Shown here piece by piece: positions 33,559 to 41,330 of a DNA stretch of 64,000 bases. The notes under the pieces are model-generated. The model was not told where the DNA came from. It saw only the letters and a program-made list of their open reading frames with translations, and ran no database searches. The stretch lies in assembly GCA_934401755.1 (NCBI GenBank), contig CAKRSU010000005.1:23521-87520 (forward strand), in the 5' to 3' direction. The position numbers were made by a program, and so were the translations under genes. Position 1 is the stretch's first letter. Each line of letters begins with the position of its first letter. Source of the DNA: an uncultured Oxalobacter sp. (GTDB lineage Bacteria; Pseudomonadota; Gammaproteobacteria; Burkholderiales; Burkholderiaceae_D).

Positions 33559-33949
33559 GATGGTTTTAGGCGTGCCTTGGTTTGATTCTGACGGATTGCC
33601 GCCACCGAAATTTGTTGATAACAACGGTAATTTGCGTACAAATACGACAAAAATCGATGTGTTTTTAGAGAAGAATTCTCGTGAAATGTCACCGCAGAAA
33701 ATTGCCGATAAATTCAAATGCTCGCCTGAATTGATTCGTCGTCGTATGTTTTTCTTGGGTTTAAGCGGCATCAAAATCATCGGAAAAATCGAACAAGATG
33801 AAATGAGAGAAAAATTCCTGAGCGGCATGAAAATCGAGAATTTAATGACGTATTTCAATAGAAACAAAATTCAGGTTTTAAGGGTGTTAGAACCGTTAAT
33901 TCGAGAAGGACGTGGCAATGGCTGTCAGCAAAAAACGCAAAGGCGCTAA
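33548..33949 (+). CDS. Helix-turn-helix phage protein (133 aa)
   Basis: A 133-residue basic protein. Residues about 40-72 look like a helix-turn-helix (SREMSPQKIADKFKCSPELI, RRRMFFLG) similar to the repeats in the protein at 34445. A second helical block follows (KFLSGMKIENLMTYFNRNKI). AGGAGAGGAAG precedes ATG 33548. It overlaps both neighbours. Confidence 0.55.
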   Translation: MAFRMVLGVPWFDSDGLPPPKFVDNNGNLRTNTTKIDVFLEKNSREMSPQKIADKFKCSPELIRRRMFFLGLSGIKIIGKIEQDEMREKFLSGMKIENLMTYFNRNKIQVLRVLEPLIREGRGNGCQQKTQRR

Positions 33950-34442
33950 GAAGTATCAACCAAAGCGAATTGATACGACTGGATTAAGAGCTATTACCAA
34001 TCAAAAGCCGTTCGACAAAAAGAACACGGAAGACTATTGCATGGATTTTGGATGGATCTCTCTAACAAAAATGATGCAAGAGCCGAATGACCGCGACTTT
34101 ATTCGAATGTTACAGATTACGAACGAGGTTGTTTTTCTACTGAACATTGGTATCGGCGAGAACGATCCAGCAGTCGATAGAACATTAGACGGTGTTCAAA
34201 AAGTCATTAACCGCCACAAAGCGACGGGGAGCTGGGTTCTTGATGGCATACAAATTCAGGATTTACGGCGAGTTTTAGCGATCTGGGAAGAGCAATGCAA
34301 GCAATGTCCGTCAGGACTTTTAACAAAAACAAGGAATGTTTTAGACGTTTGGGAAAAGTCAAAAGGCAAGGCGAATCCGCAGAAGAAAACAGCAAAGATT
34401 GTCAAAAAGAAGAACGGCGATTTTGAGTTACAGGCAGCATAA
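33918..34442 (+). CDS. Conserved phage protein, function unknown (174 aa)
   Basis: The start is taken at ATG 33918, where AAGGA has good spacing. The N-terminus is very basic (AVSKKRKGAKKYQPKRID) and the rest is helical with a central NEVVFLLNIGIGENDPAVDR stretch; the C-terminus is Lys-rich. It could bind nucleic acid, but no family was recognised. Confidence 0.55.
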   Translation: MAVSKKRKGAKKYQPKRIDTTGLRAITNQKPFDKKNTEDYCMDFGWISLTKMMQEPNDRDFIRMLQITNEVVFLLNIGIGENDPAVDRTLDGVQKVINRHKATGSWVLDGIQIQDLRRVLAIWEEQCKQCPSGLLTKTRNVLDVWEKSKGKANPQKKTAKIVKKKNGDFELQAA

Positions 34443-34444
34443 AA

Positions 34445-34999
34445 ATGACAACTAGATTGACACTAAACGACGGCAAGATTTTAGAGCACCTCTACGTTGA
34501 AAAGAACATGAGTGCTGCTGCGGTTGCTAAAGAACTTGGAATGACCGTTTCTGCTGTTAGACGTCGTCTATATCATTTCTGTCTCACAAAAGATAAAAGA
34601 ACGTCGCAAGCGGAATCTGGCAAAGAAACTCAACAAAACGATGACAGTAATGTCAAAAAGAGCATTTTCTTTAAGCTTAGAGAAGACAACAAAAGGTCGA
34701 ACAAAAGGTGGTCAAAAGAAGAAGAAGAGCGCTTAAAGATATTGTTTATTGACCAAAAAATGACATCAAAAGCGATAGCAGAACAAACAGGGAGAACTTT
34801 AGCTTCTATCGAAAATCGCTTGTATCGCTTAAATCTTAAGAAAGAAGAACGGATGTCGTGGATTAAAGAAGAAGATGACTTTCTAAGAATGAACTACAGA
34901 AGATTCAGAGTTGATTACATGTCGGAACGTCTTGGTAGGTCAAGACAGTCGGTGAGAAACAGAATTAAAGCTTTAAACCTGAGATTACGAGGAGAGTAA
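34445..34999 (+). CDS. DNA-binding protein with three SANT/Myb-like helix-turn-helix repeats
   Basis: A 184-residue basic protein with three similar helical repeats. They are residues about 6-45 (KNMSAAAVAKELGMTVSAVR), 85-130 (RWSKEEEERLKILF, AIAEQTGRTLASIENRLYRL) and 135-180 (SWIKEEDDFLRMNY, MSERLGRSRQSVRNRIKALN). The latter two look SANT/GcrA-like. It could regulate phage genes. Confidence 0.62.
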   Translation: MTTRLTLNDGKILEHLYVEKNMSAAAVAKELGMTVSAVRRRLYHFCLTKDKRTSQAESGKETQQNDDSNVKKSIFFKLREDNKRSNKRWSKEEEERLKILFIDQKMTSKAIAEQTGRTLASIENRLYRLNLKKEERMSWIKEEDDFLRMNYRRFRVDYMSERLGRSRQSVRNRIKALNLRLRGE

Positions 35000-35000
35000 A

Positions 35001-35564
35001 TTGATTTTAGCAGATGTAGAAATTAAGAAGTTAGTCGAAGAGCAAGGCATGATTGAAGGTTTTATTGACCATCAAGTGAAAGAAATCGACGGCAAAAAGG
35101 CCATCTCTTACGGGCTTTCTTCACACGGCTACGACGTGCGTTTAGCTGATACTTTGAAGATTTTCAGAGGTCGTGAAGGCGAAGTTTTTGACCCCAAAAA
35201 TCCGAAAGACCCACATTTTATGCTTGTCAAAGGTCGTGATGTGATTGAAGTGCCAGCTTACTCTCATGTTCTCGGTTATTCGGTTGAACGTTTCAAAATC
35301 CCTCGCAACATCATGTGTTTAGTAGAGGGTAAATCAACCTACGCCAGAAGCGGATTATTCTGCAATGTCACACCATTAGAGGCAGGTTGGGAAGGTCAAA
35401 TCACTTTGGAATTCTTTAATTCTTTAAGTGTGCCAGTGAAGATGTATCTGAACGAGGGTTGCTGCCAAGTATTGTTCTTTAATGGAGAACACTGCGAAGT
35501 ATCTTATGCCGACAGAGGCGGTAAGTATCAAGGTCAGATGGGTATTACTTTATCAAAGGTTTAA
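35001..35564 (+). CDS. dcd: dCTP deaminase
   Basis: A 187-residue dCTP deaminase. Motifs are SYGLSSHGYDVRL (about residues 34-46), GKSTYARSGL (about 111-120) and TPLEAGWEGQITLEF, whose Glu residues are catalytic. It converts dCTP to dUTP on the route to dTTP. Presence in a phage operon suggests nucleotide supply during replication. The start is TTG 35001 behind GAGGAGAG. Host-like full length. Confidence 0.9.
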   Translation: MILADVEIKKLVEEQGMIEGFIDHQVKEIDGKKAISYGLSSHGYDVRLADTLKIFRGREGEVFDPKNPKDPHFMLVKGRDVIEVPAYSHVLGYSVERFKIPRNIMCLVEGKSTYARSGLFCNVTPLEAGWEGQITLEFFNSLSVPVKMYLNEGCCQVLFFNGEHCEVSYADRGGKYQGQMGITLSKV

Positions 35565-35566
35565 TC

Positions 35567-35665
35567 ATGATTGCGTGGCTCATTCATAACGAGATTTTAT
35601 TTAGAGCCACGATTTTTATCGTGACGTATGGTTGTGTGATTTATTTGATTGCGAGAGGAAGATGA
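35567..35665 (+). CDS. Tiny membrane protein (32 aa)
   Basis: A 32-residue ORF beginning two bases after the dcd stop, MIAWLIHNEILFRATIFIVT then YGCVIYLIARGR. It is one membrane segment with a basic tail. The stop overlaps the next ATG as ATGA, supporting real translation. Function unknown. Confidence 0.5.
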   Translation: MIAWLIHNEILFRATIFIVTYGCVIYLIARGR

Positions 35666-35874
35666 AACTAGACATTCCAATCTTTAAGAAAACAATAATC
35701 GTTACGCTTGCGTTTCAGCTCATTTTTGTTGTGGTTGGTGTTGCTTTGTACTGGATAGGCGGTGGCGAAATTAATCGATGCGAAGAATTAAAAGAAACAA
35801 TCCTTGCATGTTTGATTCCTCCTTTTGCTCTTTGGCTTCTTGCTGTGCCGATAGTTGCTGTTGATTTTGAGTGA
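35662..35874 (+). CDS. Small two-segment membrane protein (70 aa)
   Basis: From ATG 35662 the product has 70 residues with hydrophobic segments at about 11-32 and 46-67, separated by a short polar loop (GGGEINRCEELKET). It is coupled to the upstream tiny membrane protein. Function unknown. Confidence 0.55.
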   Translation: MKLDIPIFKKTIIVTLAFQLIFVVVGVALYWIGGGEINRCEELKETILACLIPPFALWLLAVPIVAVDFE

Positions 35875-35882
35875 GGTTAAAA

Positions 35883-36233
35883 ATGGATGTAAATGAGATT
35901 GCTAAAAAGTCTTTGATTAAAGGCGTTAAGTTAGGTGCAGAAGCTGCAACTGCGTATATCGATGACATTTTTGTTATCAAGAAAGCACGAAAAACAGTTA
36001 AACAGCTCAAGAAATACATCAAAAACGCCAATATTTTGGTTGATGTAAGTGATGACAAGGTTCGTATTATCGAAGATTGCGATACCGAACAAAATGTAAA
36101 AACTGAAACGGTTTTGCGGTCATCAGAATCTGCGGAATCTTGTGCGCATTGCGGTGCATTCGCTTCGAGCTACTACAAATACTGCCCGAATTGCGGAAGC
36201 ATGATTTTGCGGAGAGTGTCGAATGAAGCTTGA
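35883..36233 (+). CDS. Zinc-ribbon protein (116 aa)
   Basis: The start is ATG 35883 behind GTGAGGTT. The N-terminal 60 residues are Ala/Lys-rich helix (AKKSLIKGVKLGAEAATAYI); the C-terminus has a zinc ribbon CAHCGAFASSYYKYCPNCG (CxxC...CxxC). Function unknown. A 12-codon ORF follows at 36223, not supported as a gene. Confidence 0.58.
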   Translation: MDVNEIAKKSLIKGVKLGAEAATAYIDDIFVIKKARKTVKQLKKYIKNANILVDVSDDKVRIIEDCDTEQNVKTETVLRSSESAESCAHCGAFASSYYKYCPNCGSMILRRVSNEA

Positions 36234-36305
36234 TGATTCAACAAAGATTGTTAAAGAGTAGTTAAGAAAAAACTAATTTCGGACTAAAAAATGATTGCAC
36301 TGAAC

Positions 36306-36557
36306 GAAAATCAACGGTACACTAATCTCACGTTAGCAAAATCTAACGTCGGGATTGGCATCCTGATTTGTACAAGGCGGACAACCGCCATCAGAGCGGT
36401 ATTTTTATGTCCGAAAAGTCTCCTTCAATGGGCAGACTATATGGGGCACAGTAATGTGCGCCGTTTCCTTGTACGCGGTATGCCAACCTGTATAGTATTG
36501 CCCTCCCCTGTTTGGCATCAGGACAGCAAGCTTCAGAAACAAGTACAAGGAGGCTTT
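36306..36557 (+). promoter_or_regulatory. c4/ash-type attenuator leader B
   Basis: A likely promoter (TTGCAC, 17 bases, TACACT; 36295-36323) leads to a hairpin ACGTTAG/CTAACGT (36331-36350). Two exclusive hairpins follow: GGCGG/CCGCC (36376-36389) and a terminator ACCGC/GCGGT plus A-T5 (36384-36406). After it, ATGTCCG...TTCAATGGGC matches leaders A and C. The next gene starts at 36558. Confidence 0.6.
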
Positions 36558-36821
36558 ATGCTCTTACAATCTACAGTTGCACCTGTAACACTTCAATCAT
36601 TCAGAAATTGCATCACAGATATTGATAGCTTGTCGCAAGAAAATCTATCAAGAATTGCATCAATCGCAAAACTCGCTAAAACGTGTCTCGAATTAGGCAA
36701 TCATGCGCTCATAGAAGATGTCGCATGCGCTTTATCAGTCATTCACTACATTGCAACAACGACCGCCGATGACGTTAATTCGTCTGCTGAAAGCGTTGGT
36801 TGTAATTACAAAGGAGAGTGA
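36558..36821 (+). CDS. Small IDxLSQ-family protein, copy 1 (87 aa)
   Basis: The start is ATG 36558 behind a strong AAGGAGG; the longer frame through the leader is not favoured. The sequence shares the pattern IDSLSQENLSRIASIAKLAK...CALSVI...AESVGCN with the protein at 39092. Both follow homologous attenuator leaders. Helical, with two Cys near the end. Function unknown; probably an antirepressor-module component. Confidence 0.6.
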   Translation: MLLQSTVAPVTLQSFRNCITDIDSLSQENLSRIASIAKLAKTCLELGNHALIEDVACALSVIHYIATTTADDVNSSAESVGCNYKGE

Positions 36822-36822
36822 G

Positions 36823-37053
36823 ATGGAAGGTTTAACACCAATCGAAGAAACGATAGCAAAACTATCGCACGATGCACCAGATATTCCTTATCCATTGATG
36901 TTTCAGCTTTTAAACGAGGTTCTGCACGCAGAATTCAAGAATCTCTCAGAAGATGGTGCTGCGAAGTTAATCGGCTTAGCAGCGTTTTGCTACAAGAAGT
37001 CAAAAGAGGAGTTTCTCGAATCACTGTCGAAAACCTCGCAAACGTTGAATTAA
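36823..37053 (+). CDS. Hypothetical phage protein (76 aa)
   Basis: ATG 36823 follows AAGGAGAG and lies one base after the previous stop. The product MEGLTPIEETIAKLSHDAPD... is helical and acidic. No family recognised. It belongs to the same leader-controlled unit. Confidence 0.55.
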   Translation: MEGLTPIEETIAKLSHDAPDIPYPLMFQLLNEVLHAEFKNLSEDGAAKLIGLAAFCYKKSKEEFLESLSKTSQTLN

Positions 37054-37054
37054 A

Positions 37055-37213
37055 AAAGGGTGTGAAACAGATTCACCCTATTTAAAAGGGACATAAACCG
37101 ATTATGCCACTGACGGTGAACAAAACGTTCATCGTAAATATGGAAAGAATGGCTTTCACTCTAAGATCGGAAATCACGACCTTAGAAATAAACAGTAACA
37201 AGGAATATAAATC
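37055..37213 (+). promoter_or_regulatory. Structured leader before Rha gene
   Basis: Three hairpins are seen in this 160-base gap. GGGTG/CACCC lies at about 37059-37078, and CGGTGAAC/GTTCATCG at about 37115-37135. The third is CTAAGATCG/CGACCTTAG at about 37160-37186. The GGAA box for the Rha start follows. A regulatory role is likely but type is unknown. Confidence 0.4.
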
Positions 37214-37996
37214 ATGAACGAAATAATCGAAGTCAAAAACATCAACGGAAAAGAAATCCCAGCAATTACATCTTTACAAATTGCAGAAGATTTAGAAAAA
37301 CTACACAGACATGTAATGCGAGATATTCGCAACATTATGGAAAAATGTTCACCTAGTTTTAACGAGTCCAATTTTGGTCTCGTCGAATATACCGACTCAA
37401 AAGGCGAAAAACGCCCAATGTATCTTTTGTCTAAAGATGCTTGCGTTATGGTCACTATGGGTTACACCGACCCAAAATCCATGCAAAGAAAAGAAGCTTA
37501 TATTGCACGCTTTAACGAAATGGAAGATCAGCTACGCAATCCATTCGCAGCAATGCTTCCGAAGAATTTTCCCGAAGCTTTGCGTGCGCTCGCAAAATCC
37601 GAAGAAGAGAAAGAAGTCTTGAAGATTGAGCGAGATAAAGCGATTCGTGCGAAAGGTCAAATCAGCAGCAGCCGAGAAGCAAAAGCTTTAAACATGCTAT
37701 CACAGCAAAGCAAAAAGATTAAAAAGCTCGAAGACCAGATTGGCATCGGTGAAACCTACAAAACACTGAAAGCGATTCCTTGGATTGGCGATGTGTTTGT
37801 GCCGTCAAAAGGAATGTTCTCTCAAGTCGGTAAAGCATTAACTAAAACTTCTAACAAGATGGGGTTGCCAGTGAAAAAGATTGATACACCAGAATATCCG
37901 GGCGGCGTGAACGCGTATCACATCGATGTCGTAAGTGAACTTTACGATGAATTATTTAGAAATCCAGCATTGTTATCAAAGTATCGAGTTTATTAA
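37214..37996 (+). CDS. Rha-family antirepressor
   Basis: A 260-residue protein. The N-terminal Rha domain (about 1-100) has SLQIAEDLEKLHRHVMRDIR, SFNESNFGLVEYTDSKGEKR and MYLLSKDACVMVTMGYTD. A coiled coil follows (about 110-165) and the C-terminal domain (about 170-260) resembles antirepressor or KilAC-like domains. Rha proteins act in phage regulation. It lies downstream of leader B. Confidence 0.82.
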   Translation: MNEIIEVKNINGKEIPAITSLQIAEDLEKLHRHVMRDIRNIMEKCSPSFNESNFGLVEYTDSKGEKRPMYLLSKDACVMVTMGYTDPKSMQRKEAYIARFNEMEDQLRNPFAAMLPKNFPEALRALAKSEEEKEVLKIERDKAIRAKGQISSSREAKALNMLSQQSKKIKKLEDQIGIGETYKTLKAIPWIGDVFVPSKGMFSQVGKALTKTSNKMGLPVKKIDTPEYPGGVNAYHIDVVSELYDELFRNPALLSKYRVY

Positions 37997-38005
37997 GGAT
38001 TAACC

Positions 38006-38191
38006 ATGTTTTACACAAAGAATTTAAAGTTTATACGCCTAACAAAGTCGGACGGCGCTGAAATCTGGATTGGCGTGCATAAGATTGAATCAGTCGCCAA
38101 AGGTAAAGAATGCACAATCGTTAGTACCAACAACGGCACATATTTTGTGCAAGAATCGATTAAAGAAGTGCTTGATGCTTTGAAAGATTAG
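38006..38191 (+). CDS. FlbD-like small protein (61 aa)
   Basis: A 61-residue beta-rich protein, NLKFIRLTKSDGAEIWIGVH then SVAKGKECTIVSTNNGTYFV and a short helix. The pattern resembles FlbD-type small folds. It resembles the N-terminal half of the next gene, so the two may be paralogs. Function unknown. Confidence 0.55.
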   Translation: MFYTKNLKFIRLTKSDGAEIWIGVHKIESVAKGKECTIVSTNNGTYFVQESIKEVLDALKD

Positions 38192-38200
38192 GAGAAACAC

Positions 38201-38581
38201 ATGAAAAAGTTTATTGAATTTACTGATGCTTATTCAGGTGAAAAGGTTGCTATTAAGTCTGATCTTGTTGAAGCAATCTGCAAAGAAAAAGACTCGACTG
38301 GTGTTGTTCTGAAAGGTCAAAAAGTTTCTTTCAAAGAATCTTACGAAGAAATCAAAGCGATTCTTGAAGAAGATGAAGCAGTTAATTTTGCGGCAGCAGA
38401 TGACGAAATCAACACGGCAACCACAATCTCAATCGAAGAAGCGAAAGCAAAATCTAAAGAAGTGCTCGATAAGTGTCTCAATACGGTCTACATAAGATTA
38501 GAAGAATCAGGAATGTCATCTGATTTTATCGGCAGCATTCAAGATTCGATGATAAATAGCGTTAAGGATGTGTGGCAATGA
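38201..38581 (+). CDS. FlbD-like fold plus helical extension (126 aa)
   Basis: Residues 1-60 (KKFIEFTDAYSGEKVAIKSD...) resemble the 61-aa protein upstream. Residues about 65-126 are acidic and helical. AGGAGA precedes the ATG and the stop overlaps the next start as ATGA. Function unknown. Confidence 0.55.
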   Translation: MKKFIEFTDAYSGEKVAIKSDLVEAICKEKDSTGVVLKGQKVSFKESYEEIKAILEEDEAVNFAAADDEINTATTISIEEAKAKSKEVLDKCLNTVYIRLEESGMSSDFIGSIQDSMINSVKDVWQ

Positions 38582-38838
38582 ATGGTGAAATCAATGTCGG
38601 AAAGCTTGCTGAAGCTATCTCTGCGCAGATTCGACCAGAAGTGCCCGTCGAATACGCCATGTGGGGAATTAAGAAAATTGCTGCATGGCTTGACTGTTCC
38701 GAGAGTAAAATACGGGTTTTAGTCAGTCAAGGTGATTTTCCTGTCTCGTATCGCATCAAAGGTGGTTATCGGCGATGGCGAGCAAAGGAAGTCATACAAT
38801 GGGCTGAACAGTTTCGAGGTAAAGAAGCTTCGGTCTAA
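38578..38838 (+). CDS. AlpA/MerR-type excisionase-like protein
   Basis: An 86-residue protein from ATG 38578 (ATGA overlap). It carries a helix-turn-helix of the AlpA/excisionase type: MWGIKKIAAWLDCSESKIRV followed by DFPVSYRIKGGYRRWRAKEV. This is close to the integrase gene and at the end of the rightward operon, suiting a directionality factor. A transcription regulator is the alternative. Confidence 0.68.
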   Translation: MNGEINVGKLAEAISAQIRPEVPVEYAMWGIKKIAAWLDCSESKIRVLVSQGDFPVSYRIKGGYRRWRAKEVIQWAEQFRGKEASV

Positions 38839-38854
38839 AAAGTATAAAAGACTT

Positions 38855-39091
38855 GACGGGGTTGCCGCTGTTAGTTTAAGCTAAATGCACTAACTAACAA
38901 AAGCGGTCATCGCTACTCGTCAGCTTGCGATTTTTTATGTCTATTTTTGACATTAATCAATGAGCGGGATAATAGGTGCTAATAAAACACTCGAAAGAGA
39001 AATAACACCAGCCGGTCTTTTGTTCGGTTAGTTGAGTCCTGCTCGCCCTCACGTCTGGCGAGCTAAAACTAAAAAACAAAAGGAGAACAGA
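38855..39091 (+). promoter_or_regulatory. c4/ash-type attenuator leader C
   Basis: A GTTAGTT/AACTAAC hairpin (about 38870-38898) is followed by two exclusive hairpins. One is AGCG/CGCT (38902-38914); the other is a terminator TCGC/GCGA plus T6 (38910-38936). After this, ATGTCTA...ATCAATGAGCGGG matches leaders A and B. The downstream gene begins at 39092. Confidence 0.58.
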
Positions 39092-39334
39092 ATGGCTGTT
39101 CAATCACATCAAGAACTCAAAAAGGCTATCGAATTCATCGATGGTTTATCTCAATCCGAATTATCAGAAATCATTTCAATCTCCAGAATGGCATCGGCTT
39201 GTCTGCAAACTTTAGATGCAGTCAATAACAAATACATCGTTAATGCTTTATCAGTTATCAGAAGTAAAGCCGAAACAATGATGAATTGCATCAATGCACA
39301 AGCCGAAGAAGTCGGCTGTAACTGCAACGCTTAA
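39092..39334 (+). CDS. Small IDxLSQ-family protein, copy 2 (80 aa)
   Basis: Start ATG 39092 has AAGGAGAA. The sequence IDGLSQSELSEIISISRMAS...NALSVI...AEEVGCN is clearly related to the protein at 36558. The C-terminus GCNCNA has paired Cys. It sits between leader C and a second Rha gene, so the whole leader/IDxLSQ/Rha module is duplicated. Confidence 0.62.
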   Translation: MAVQSHQELKKAIEFIDGLSQSELSEIISISRMASACLQTLDAVNNKYIVNALSVIRSKAETMMNCINAQAEEVGCNCNA

Positions 39335-39409
39335 GCAAAAATTAACCGAACCACTTTTAAAACGCTAAAGGGGCGCATTTGAAATGCGTACCTTAAACAG
39401 GAGATAAAA

Positions 39410-40170
39410 ATGAATGAACTCGTATTTTGAACAACAACAATGAAGCTGTCACAACCTCTCTTGCGATTGCAGAAGGTGCGCAAGTACAACATAAGAATGT
39501 TTTAGAATTAATTCGCAAAAACATCAATGATTTCAATGAGTTTAACCCTATCGCGTTTAAAACGCGGAAGGGTGAACCACTGTCTCAAGGCGGTTTTGCA
39601 AAGTCAACAGAATACGCAGAGTTAAACGAACAACAAGTTACCCTACTCTTTACTTATATGCGTAACTCTGAAATTGTTAAGAAATTTAAAATTCGTTTGG
39701 TAAAGACATTCTTCGAAATGCGTGAACAGTTGAGAAAATCTTTTGACCCATCAAAACTAAGTCGCATTGAAATTCTACAGATTGCGATGAATGCAGAAGA
39801 GGAACGTGCGAGACTTGAAAAAGAAAATCAAGTACTCACACCAAAAGCACAAGGTTTTGACAGAGTCGCGTTGTCAGAAGGTAGTATGAATTTAACTCGT
39901 GCTGCAAAAGTACTCGACGTTCAGCATAGAGCGCTCATCGATTTCATGTCGCAAAACAAATGGATTTACCGTAAAGCGGGCAACGGTCGCTGGTTAGCGT
40001 ATCAAGATAAAATCCAATCTGGCTGTTTAACGCACAAAATCTATCAACGGATACTTGATGACGGAACAGAAAGGTGTGATGAACAAGTCTTAATAAAACC
40101 CAAAGGGCTTACAAGGCTATCAACTATTCTGAATCATCGAGAACCAAATGCAGATGCTATTTTACTCTAA
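39410..40170 (+). pseudogene. Rha-family antirepressor, 5' frameshift
   Basis: The expected start ATG 39410 (GGAG upstream) reads MNELVF and then TGA at 39428. The remaining frame (from 39427) begins LNNNNEAVTTSLAIAEGAQV and stays open to the end. One base inserted in the T4 run (39425-39428) would join them. The protein has a Rha domain (LAIAEGAQVQHKNVLELIRK...) and a C-terminal ANT/KilAC domain (MNLTRAAKVLDVQHRALIDF). It may be broken, may use TTG 39427, or may vary by slippage. Confidence 0.72.
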
Positions 40171-41115
40171 TCTTTGCGCTATGTCTTCAGCAGATTCGTT
40201 GTAATACGTCATTAATTGCTTGATGTTCTTATGACCGACTACTCTAGCCAACGTAAGAACGTCAAGCTTACGAGAAAGACGTGTAATTGCTTCATGGCGA
40301 GAATCATGAAAATGTAAGTCATCAAAACCTGCAACAGTCTTTAGTCTAAAAAAGTTTGCAACAAGATTGCCGTAAAAAACTTTCTTGAGACGAGGTAATG
40401 CTTTAATAAGCGCAATCGCTTTAGATGATAGCGGTACTTTTCTGGATGTGCCGTTTTTCGTCATCGGTAAAAAAGCAGTGCGCTTTTCAAGATTGATATT
40501 ATCCCACGTCAAACTTTGAATCTCGCCTGCTCTCATCGCTGTTTCTATGGCAAAAAGAAAAGCATGACATGCATACTGCAGTAACGTCACTGGTGACGCT
40601 TCATAAGCACAAGCTAATTTCAGTCTTTCTATTTCTTCTTCTGTAACTCGTCTATCTCGAGGCAGATTGTTTTTAGGTTTAGAAACATTAAAAAACGGAT
40701 TCGACTCAAGCCATCGCCATTCTTTAACTGCAATCGTACAAACATGAGACAGAATTGTCATATCTCGATTAACTGTTGGCGCTTGCACTTCTGTTAGCCT
40801 TTGCTGTCTAAACTCAAGAATAGACTCTTCACTAATCTCTTTATTTGCAATTGGATATCTTTTGATTTTTTCTAAGCGATATCTAGCATCACGCTGGTTT
40901 CTTCTTTTATCAAGATACTCATCTAAATATCGATCAATCAATTCAGAGAATTTATAAATTTTCTTTTTTTCTTGAGGTTCAGAAAGAATAAGATTTTCAA
41001 CTCGTATCGCCCAGTCTTGTGCTTCTCTTTTTGTTTGAAATGTTGCTGACTTAGAAACCCCTCTTCTCTTTATAAAAACCCGCCAGCCTTTTCCGTACTT
41101 TTGAAATGATGCCAT
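40162..41115 (-). CDS. int: Tyrosine integrase
   Basis: A 317-residue phage integrase. The N-terminus (about 1-50) is an arm-binding domain, the SAM-like core-binding domain is at about 57-140, and the catalytic domain follows. Active-site residues are Arg in ETAMRAGEI, HxxR in LHFHDSRHEAIT, His in VVGHKN and Tyr in LMTYYNES. It would recombine attP with attB. It converges on the Rha gene, overlapping by 9 bases, and reads inward from the prophage end. Confidence 0.92.
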   Translation of the reverse strand: MASFQKYGKGWRVFIKRRGVSKSATFQTKREAQDWAIRVENLILSEPQEKKKIYKFSELIDRYLDEYLDKRRNQRDARYRLEKIKRYPIANKEISEESILEFRQQRLTEVQAPTVNRDMTILSHVCTIAVKEWRWLESNPFFNVSKPKNNLPRDRRVTEEEIERLKLACAYEASPVTLLQYACHAFLFAIETAMRAGEIQSLTWDNINLEKRTAFLPMTKNGTSRKVPLSSKAIALIKALPRLKKVFYGNLVANFFRLKTVAGFDDLHFHDSRHEAITRLSRKLDVLTLARVVGHKNIKQLMTYYNESAEDIAQRLE

Positions 41116-41202
41116 GATGTATGCCAGTATCCCTGTCTCTCTCTTACCAGTTTAACTAAAACTGAAGCTGATGAAATGTGGAAAAATTGTGTAATTTGTG
41201 TA

Positions 41203-41330
41203 TTAAAGTTTGTCATAGATTGTTAAAGACTGTCAATGTGGTAGATAAAGAAACTCTTTGATTTCATTGAAAAATATTGCAAATTATCAAAGAATATTAA
41301 AGACTGAAAAACCATAAGAATTGCCCATTT
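41203..41330. other. Prophage attachment end (attR region) with integrase arm-type repeats
   Basis: Three related repeats lie outside the integrase gene: TTAAAGTTTGTCA (41203-41215), TTAAAGACTGTCA (41223-41235) and TTAAAGACTGAAA (41297-41309). They suit arm-type integrase sites. Homology to a host gene ends near 41327, so the core crossover should be close to 41310-41330. Confidence 0.55.

Noticed and set aside
36291..36557. N-terminal extension of the 87-aa protein through the leader
   Set aside because: It would translate the attenuator hairpins; a strong AAGGAGG box marks ATG 36558, and the paralog at 39092 has no such extension.
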